This document shows, one piece after another, positions 6,340 through 10,273 of a DNA stretch of 10,273 bases (position 1 is its first letter; the number at the start of each line of letters is the position of its first letter). The translations under genes and the position numbers were made by a program. The stretch lies in assembly GCA_958430865.1 (NCBI GenBank), contig CAUDNR010000005.1:27144-37416 (forward strand). Reading direction: 5' to 3'. The notes under the pieces are model-generated. The model ran no database searches and was not told the DNA's origin. It was given only the letters and a program-made list of their open reading frames with translations. This stretch comes from Entrophospora sp. SA101. Taxonomy: Eukaryota > Glomeromycota > Glomeromycetes > Entrophosporales > Entrophosporaceae.

Positions 6340-6512
6340 AATCATTGTCACCAGTATTTGCTTCAGAGTAGCACATTCAATAAATTAGATTATGATGAAA
6401 AATTATTATGATATAATATTATATGACCTAATTACAATTAATAAAATAAATACCAGTATTTTTAAATTCTTTTGTCATCCAATCATTGCCACCAATATTT
6501 ACTTTGGGATAA
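6340..6512 (+). repeat. Diverged 31-bp direct repeat pair, 141 bp apart
   Basis: Positions about 6340-6371 and 6481-6512 share AATCATTG.CACCA.TATTT.CTT and onwards. The roughly seven differences I see are all transitions. No further similarity extends on either side. The function is unknown. Confidence 0.5.
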
Positions 6513-6673
6513 TTTTAATTAATGATGTCACTTAACTTTTGTATTTAAATGATAAAATAGTATTTGCATTTAGCATTTTAGTTGTTGCAATTGTAAAATG
6601 TTATAATGAAGTTTAATTAATAGTTTGTTAAGCCCGCGCCTAAAGTCAAAATTTTTATTATTAAAATGACTAA

Positions 6674-6963
6674 AGTTTTACTTCCACCTCAAATTTATTT
6701 TCAAATGTATCATCTCAAGCTATTGCATTTTCTGAAAGTTATATGTCATTTAATACAAATCAGCAGTATCAAAATGGAAGTGTAAGCGACGTGCTGGAGA
6801 TCGACCTAGAGAGCAAATTTGAATTTATTATAAAACTAATGATTCAGATACACATGGATATCGGGATGGAACTTGTAATTATTGTTCAAAGCATTAGAGA
6901 CGTGGACATCCTGGAAAAATGGGAACACATCTGAAATGGACGGTGAAATCGATGTATAATTAG
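6674..6963 (+). pseudogene. Broken BED-type zinc finger, hAT transposase-like N-terminus
   Basis: Two phases together give one recognisable product. Bases 6674 to about 6775 read a Ser/Asn/Gln-rich leader (SSQAIAFSESYMSFNTNQQ). From about 6775 the next phase reads KRRAGDRPREQI, a TGA (6820), IYYKTNDSDTHGYRDGT, CNYCSKH, a TAG (6895), then RRGHPGKMGTHL. The C-x2-C (codons 6874 and 6883), the RG-P-x2-M block and the His at 6928 match the BED zinc finger of hAT-type transposases and their domesticated relatives. Both stops sit where the family commonly has Trp, one base from TGG. The last zinc ligand (Cys or His) is missing, and nothing of the catalytic domain follows. It is dead: one frameshift, two nonsense codons, truncated. 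Confidence 0.65.
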
Positions 6964-7484
6964 AATCGCACAATAATAAAGAAATTTAATAACGTATATA
7001 ACCAAGCTATATAATAATAATATAAATTATTTTTAATTTGATTATTTAGAACATAAAATAATTTTTGTCATTTATCCATTTTAGTAATCAGATAAAACCT
7101 TAACCGAGCTCGGCTTTTGATTTTTAATGTTGATCTCATTGGTCACAAGTAAACGTAATATTATTTTATTTTTTAAATCCAAGTTAATTTAAATATTAAG
7201 CTTTGGGCTTTTTATTTGACTTTATTTTATAGAAAAAACCCATACTTACTAATACTAATACTAATATTAATATTACAGTATTACATATATTGGCTCAAAA
7301 ACATACAAGCTCTGTGTGTTAAAAAATGAAAATATGGAATTCAATTAAATTCATAGTAGTAATTAATCTTTTATCAGGGCAAACCACCAATTTAGTAACA
7401 GTTGAAGTTGACTTAACATATAACTAAAATTAGCTCATTAATGTTACACACTCGGCAAATTTGATGTTAAATATAAAGTTATTA
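6964..7484. other. Intergenic AT-rich region with short ACTAAT-type repeat
   Basis: There is no gene. Around 7246-7275 a short run of ACTAAT units grades into ATTAAT repeats. I see no element termini that would delimit the hAT-like remnant. Confidence 0.5.
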
Positions 7485-7979
7485 GATCAATAAATGATTG
7501 ATTAAAGCGATTATTTTTATTCATTCAAAATCCCTGAAAGGTTCATACTAATGTCGTTTAAACTTAGAACCTCATGACCAATGCTTCCACCTAGTGTATT
7601 ATTATTGTTGTTGTTGTGATTATACGTACCAAATTGTGTTTGATCACTTGATTGAGGATTAATAAGAAGTCCATTTGGATGGTGATCATAATGGCTCACT
7701 TGAGAATTCGAAGCCGTAAGCTATCATTGCTGTTGTATTATTTGAGAATGCGGCAGTGGTGTCAGATATTGGATTTGCTGTTGTGGTGGTAGGTAGTAAT
7801 AGTCCAATTGGATATAAATTAAAATTATTATTAATGTTGTTGTTTAAAATTATTTTTGAATTTGAAAATGGGCAGCTTAAGAAGGCGTGTCAAAATTATC
7901 TATTAACAATGTTATTCGTATTATTCTTATTCATATTACTCATGTTACTATTTATTGCATTAGCTTGATTAGTTTGTTA
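7485..7979 (-). pseudogene. Truncated pseudogene copy of the Asn/Gln-rich gene at 1414-2271
   Basis: The sequence aligns to 1401-1989, covering about the last 190 codons plus 13 bp past the stop. Conserved blocks include NPQSSDQTQFG, the Asn run and NSQVS. Clear lesions are: TGA and TAG in tandem at 7721-7726, where the intact gene has Arg-Glu after QQQ; a 7-bp insertion near 7785-7800 that shifts the phase; loss of the Asp/Asn tract; and a 68-bp deletion near 7520 that brings TAA right after ILNE and removes the helical C-terminus. The 5' third is absent. The longest remaining frame (7517 to about 7720) has no ATG. A plus-strand 70-aa frame at 7756-7968 is a shadow. This is a relic of a small family. 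Confidence 0.9.
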
Positions 7980-8859
7980 ATTTCGAAAGATTTGGTATGG
8001 TATTAATGAAAACATTTAGCAAATAGTCCAAAAAAGCAAATTTTCAATCGGAATCTTTACATGTAATAAAGGTCAAATTTCTTCGTTGTAATGTATGTAT
8101 ATTATTTCATTAATAAAATTGCTCAACATAACAGATTACATATATCTACAATATGGTGTTGGCATAAATTAGTTCGTGATAAGGGTTTAAAAAGTTATCC
8201 GACCACCCTGTAATTTTATTATTATTATATAAAACACTTAATAAAGTTGACAAAATGCAAATTTTAAGGCTTTACGTTTTGTTGTCTATACTTGATCAAA
8301 TTTTAACCATATATAATTCAAGATATTTTAAGCGGACTTACTTAATGACGTAATCAATGATTCAACGGGGTTTTTACTAAGCTCAAGGTTTTCATAAAAA
8401 TCACGGAATTTTCTGTCTAATTTAAAATTTTTGTCCTAAATTCATTAATAATGCAAACTCGACGAGACTTTAAGTTTATATGCAAATTAACTTTAAAAAA
8501 ACGTTTTTACTTAATGCACCAGTCCCGGTTTGATTAATAAAATTTTGAACTGCATAATAATAAGGCGTAACATCAGGTGATCGCATATTAAGTGTATATA
8601 GAAATTACGTTGTACAAAAAATTAGAATCATGCCACGCAAAAGTTATTATAAAATTTTATGAAAAATCAAAAAATGCTAGAAATTATTTGATTAGTCACA
8701 TTTTCTAAAAAATTTGTTATATATATAAGTCAAATTTTTGTCTATTTTATTTTTATTTTAAATTTATTTTTTCATTATATTGTTGTGAATAAAAATTGAA
8801 ATCACGTTTTTAAATCCAACCAATCAAATCGCTTTAGATCGTGGAAGTATAGATTATTA
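7980..8859. other. Intergenic region, no supported gene
   Basis: I see only short frames, such as a 32-codon ATG frame near 8254 with a hydrophobic start, none convincing. The only structured item is the possible transposon terminus at 8194-8212. Confidence 0.5.
8194..8212 (-). mobile_element. Possible solo Tc1/mariner-like terminus
   Basis: Read on the minus strand the sequence is TACAGGGTGGTCGGATAAC, with the TA at 8211-8212 in the position of a mariner target. ACAGGGTGGTC is a familiar type of Tc1/mariner terminal repeat start. The element body should extend to lower coordinates, but I find no matching opposite terminus within 700 bp, so it is either a truncated relic or chance. Confidence 0.3.
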
Positions 8860-9480
8860 ATAATAATATATTAATATTATTACTTACCACGCGTAACAAT
8901 AAACCATAATAATAAACCCGTTAATACAATGTAATATATGTATACAGTAAGTTATTATTAATAATATTATTAGTAATATATTATTGCTTTCGCGTGCATA
9001 ATAGTAACAATAAACCATAATAATAAACCTGTTAATACAATGTTATATATGTATACAATAAGTTATTATTAATAATATTATTAGTAATACATTATTACTT
9101 ACCTTGATGGTCGCGTGCATAATAATAAACAAACCCGTTAATGCAATGTAATATATGTATACGATAAATTATTATTTATTAATAATATTACTTACCTTGA
9201 TGATCGATCGCGTGCATAACCCATTAATGCAATGTAATATATATATTACAATAAATTATATGTTATTAGTAATACATTATTACTTACCTTGATGGTCGCG
9301 TGTAACCTGTTAATACAATGTTATACAATAAATTATTATTAATAATATATTAATATTATTACTTGCCACGTTAACAATAATAAATCAGTTATGCTTTGGT
9401 TGCATACGTAACAATAACCATAATAGTAAACCTCGTTAAGAATTATTATTAGTAATTGATATATTATTATTACCATCCTT
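8860..9480. repeat. Degenerate AT-rich tandem satellite, about 5-6 units of 86-125 bp
   Basis: A marker word, ACCYGTTAATACAATGT and variants, recurs at 8916, 9027, 9133, 9219, 9305 and, degraded, 9430. Spacings are 111, 106, 86, 86 and about 125 bp. Each unit also carries a TATATGTATAC-type block, a palindromic AATAATATTATT-type block, and a CG-containing word near TCGCGTGCAT. Unit lengths vary through internal deletions. The middle units keep a conserved ACTTACCTTGATGGTCGCG block. I see no coding. Confidence 0.85.
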
Positions 9481-9845
9481 GAACAATAATCCAATCCAAT
9501 TGTTTAATTGGTAGATCTGTTTTTATTTTGATATAATATACAATAAGTTATAATATTATTCATTATTTACTATATTAATTATGTTATGCTTCTGTTTTTT
9601 TGAGGTTACAATTCTTTTAGTTAATGAATAGGTAATGAATGAGCAAAATAAAATAAACCAACGTTTCTAATTTATTACTCAAAGATCCATATGTTGTTTG
9701 TTCATAAGTCAACTGTTATTATATATTAATATCGGACCAAAAAAATTTCTCCAACATCAATATAAATAATAATAAAATAATTTCCTTCTTAGTCCTTTTA
9801 TATAGTGATAGTAATAAATAGTAATAATTTTGACATTTTTCTTAA
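9481..9845. other. Intergenic region, nothing identified
   Basis: AT-rich sequence with no open frame, RNA gene or repeat that I can support. Confidence 0.5.
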
Positions 9846-10142
9846 ATCCATAGTACTAGTGGCTATAGTAGTAGTAATATAGATTATAAATATAATTGTT
9901 GTAATTTATTTATAATTTTACAAATAGTTAAATCCCTCAACAATAATATTAATATTAGTATAGAATTTGTTGCATCAAGCTGTGAATTAATATTTTATAA
10001 AACGAATAATTCAAACAAAACGAATAAAACGGATAATTCAAATAAAACGAATAAAACGAATAATTCAAATAAAGAATTTGTATCAATATTAATATTAAAA
10101 ATGTGTAATTGGAAAATGGCCTATTTCCAAAAATTTTATTGA
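9846..10142 (+). other. 98-codon open frame with Lys/Thr/Asn repeat (exon-like or remnant)
   Basis: Stop-to-stop, the plus strand is open from 9846 to TGA 10140-10142. The product begins HSTSSGYSSSNIDYKY, passes through INISIEFVASSCELIFYK, then a Lys/Thr/Asn/Ser repeat (KTNNSNKTN, KTDNSNKTN, KTNNSNKEF), and ends MCNWKMAYFQKFY. Nearly 100 codons without TAA, TAG or TGA is unusual in this composition, and the repeat unit is a multiple of three. No ATG occurs before 10101, so it would have to be an internal or terminal exon, or a decayed gene. The family is not recognised. Confidence 0.3.
9999..10073 (+). repeat. 27-bp tandem repeat, about 2.8 copies
   Basis: Units start at 9999, 10026 and 10053; each begins AAAACGAATAATTCAAA or a one-base variant, and the third is truncated. 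Within each unit AAAACGAAT occurs twice. The 27-bp length preserves the reading frame, encoding nine residues per unit. Confidence 0.9.
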
Positions 10143-10209
10143 CATTCTAAATTTTAACAGAATGCCTGGAATTTTATGATAGGATTTGCACCCTGGTCTA
10201 ATGATGCAT

Positions 10210-10245
10210 GACGAAATGTTTTTGGAGTTGAGAAACTATTTCGTC
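10210..10245. repeat. Imperfect hairpin at the window end
   Basis: GACGAAATGTTT at 10210-10221 pairs with AAACTATTTCGTC at 10233-10245, a 12-bp stem with one bulged base and an 11-nt loop. A third TGACGAAA follows near 10261. It could be the edge of another foldback element cut by the window. Confidence 0.45.
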
Positions 10246-10273
10246 AAATGTAATAAAAAATGACGAAAGACTA

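Noticed and set aside
7756..7968. 70-aa plus-strand frame with a hydrophobic tail
   Set aside because: It is antisense to the pseudogene, whose identity is certain from alignment with 1414-2271. The hydrophobic Val/Leu runs are the complement of Asn/Gln-rich codons.
4164..8212. A single 4-kb mariner element bounded by GGTGGTCCGATC and the terminus at 8194-8212
   Set aside because: The similarity between the ends is limited to about 11 bp, the size is far above normal and no transposase lies between; the intervening features have other explanations.
8254..8352. 32-codon ATG frame with a hydrophobic start
   Set aside because: Too short, with no supporting context; expected by chance in this composition.
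8860..9480. CRISPR-like array
   Set aside because: Repeats are degenerate, AT-rich and of variable length, with no distinct unique spacers, and the sequence is eukaryotic.

Overview
This is a very AT-rich eukaryotic nuclear window (roughly three quarters A+T by eye). It has low gene density, long homopolymer and (TAA)n/(AT)n tracts, Asn/Gln-rich coding, short GT-AG intron-like intervals and many decayed reading frames. The style fits an AT-rich, transposon-loaded fungal genome; an arbuscular mycorrhizal fungus (Glomeromycotina, Rhizophagus-like) is my best guess. That rests on composition and on the BED/hAT remnant, not on a diagnostic marker. I see no bacterial operon structure, tRNA, rRNA or CRISPR array.

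Layout. 1-688: a plus-strand coding remnant in one consistent phase with several internal stops, interrupted by a clean hAT-type MITE (86-226, 8-bp target duplication). 566-1452: a 404-bp direct repeat, identical by eye, with a 79-bp spacer. Each copy holds the 3' end of the plus-strand remnant and the 3' end of the convergent minus-strand gene. 1414-2271 (minus): the best gene in the window, an Asn/Gln-rich protein with a C-terminal amphipathic helix region; its start is the ATG at 2271. 2786-2956 (plus): a small possible secreted peptide. 3038-3529 (minus): a hypothetical 163-aa frame. 3530-5288: almost empty AT-rich DNA with microsatellites. 5289-6200: overlapping exon-like remnants on both strands, including an 'ECK' nuclease-like strand (minus) and a second copy of the window-start sequence that keeps the MITE-free target. 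6674-6963: a broken BED zinc finger, as found in hAT transposases. 7485-7979 (minus): a pseudogene copy of the Asn/Gln-rich gene. About 8194-8212: a possible solo mariner-like terminus. 8860-9480: a degenerate AT-rich satellite whose units carry GTAAGT on the minus strand. 9846-10142: an open frame containing a 27-bp in-frame tandem repeat. 10210-10245: a hairpin.

The genes do not form a pathway. The common theme is turnover: duplication of gene ends, a dispersed paralogous pseudogene, hAT activity seen both as a MITE with a paired empty site and as a dead transposase-type domain, and satellite growth. Protein family assignments are by eye and mostly tentative.
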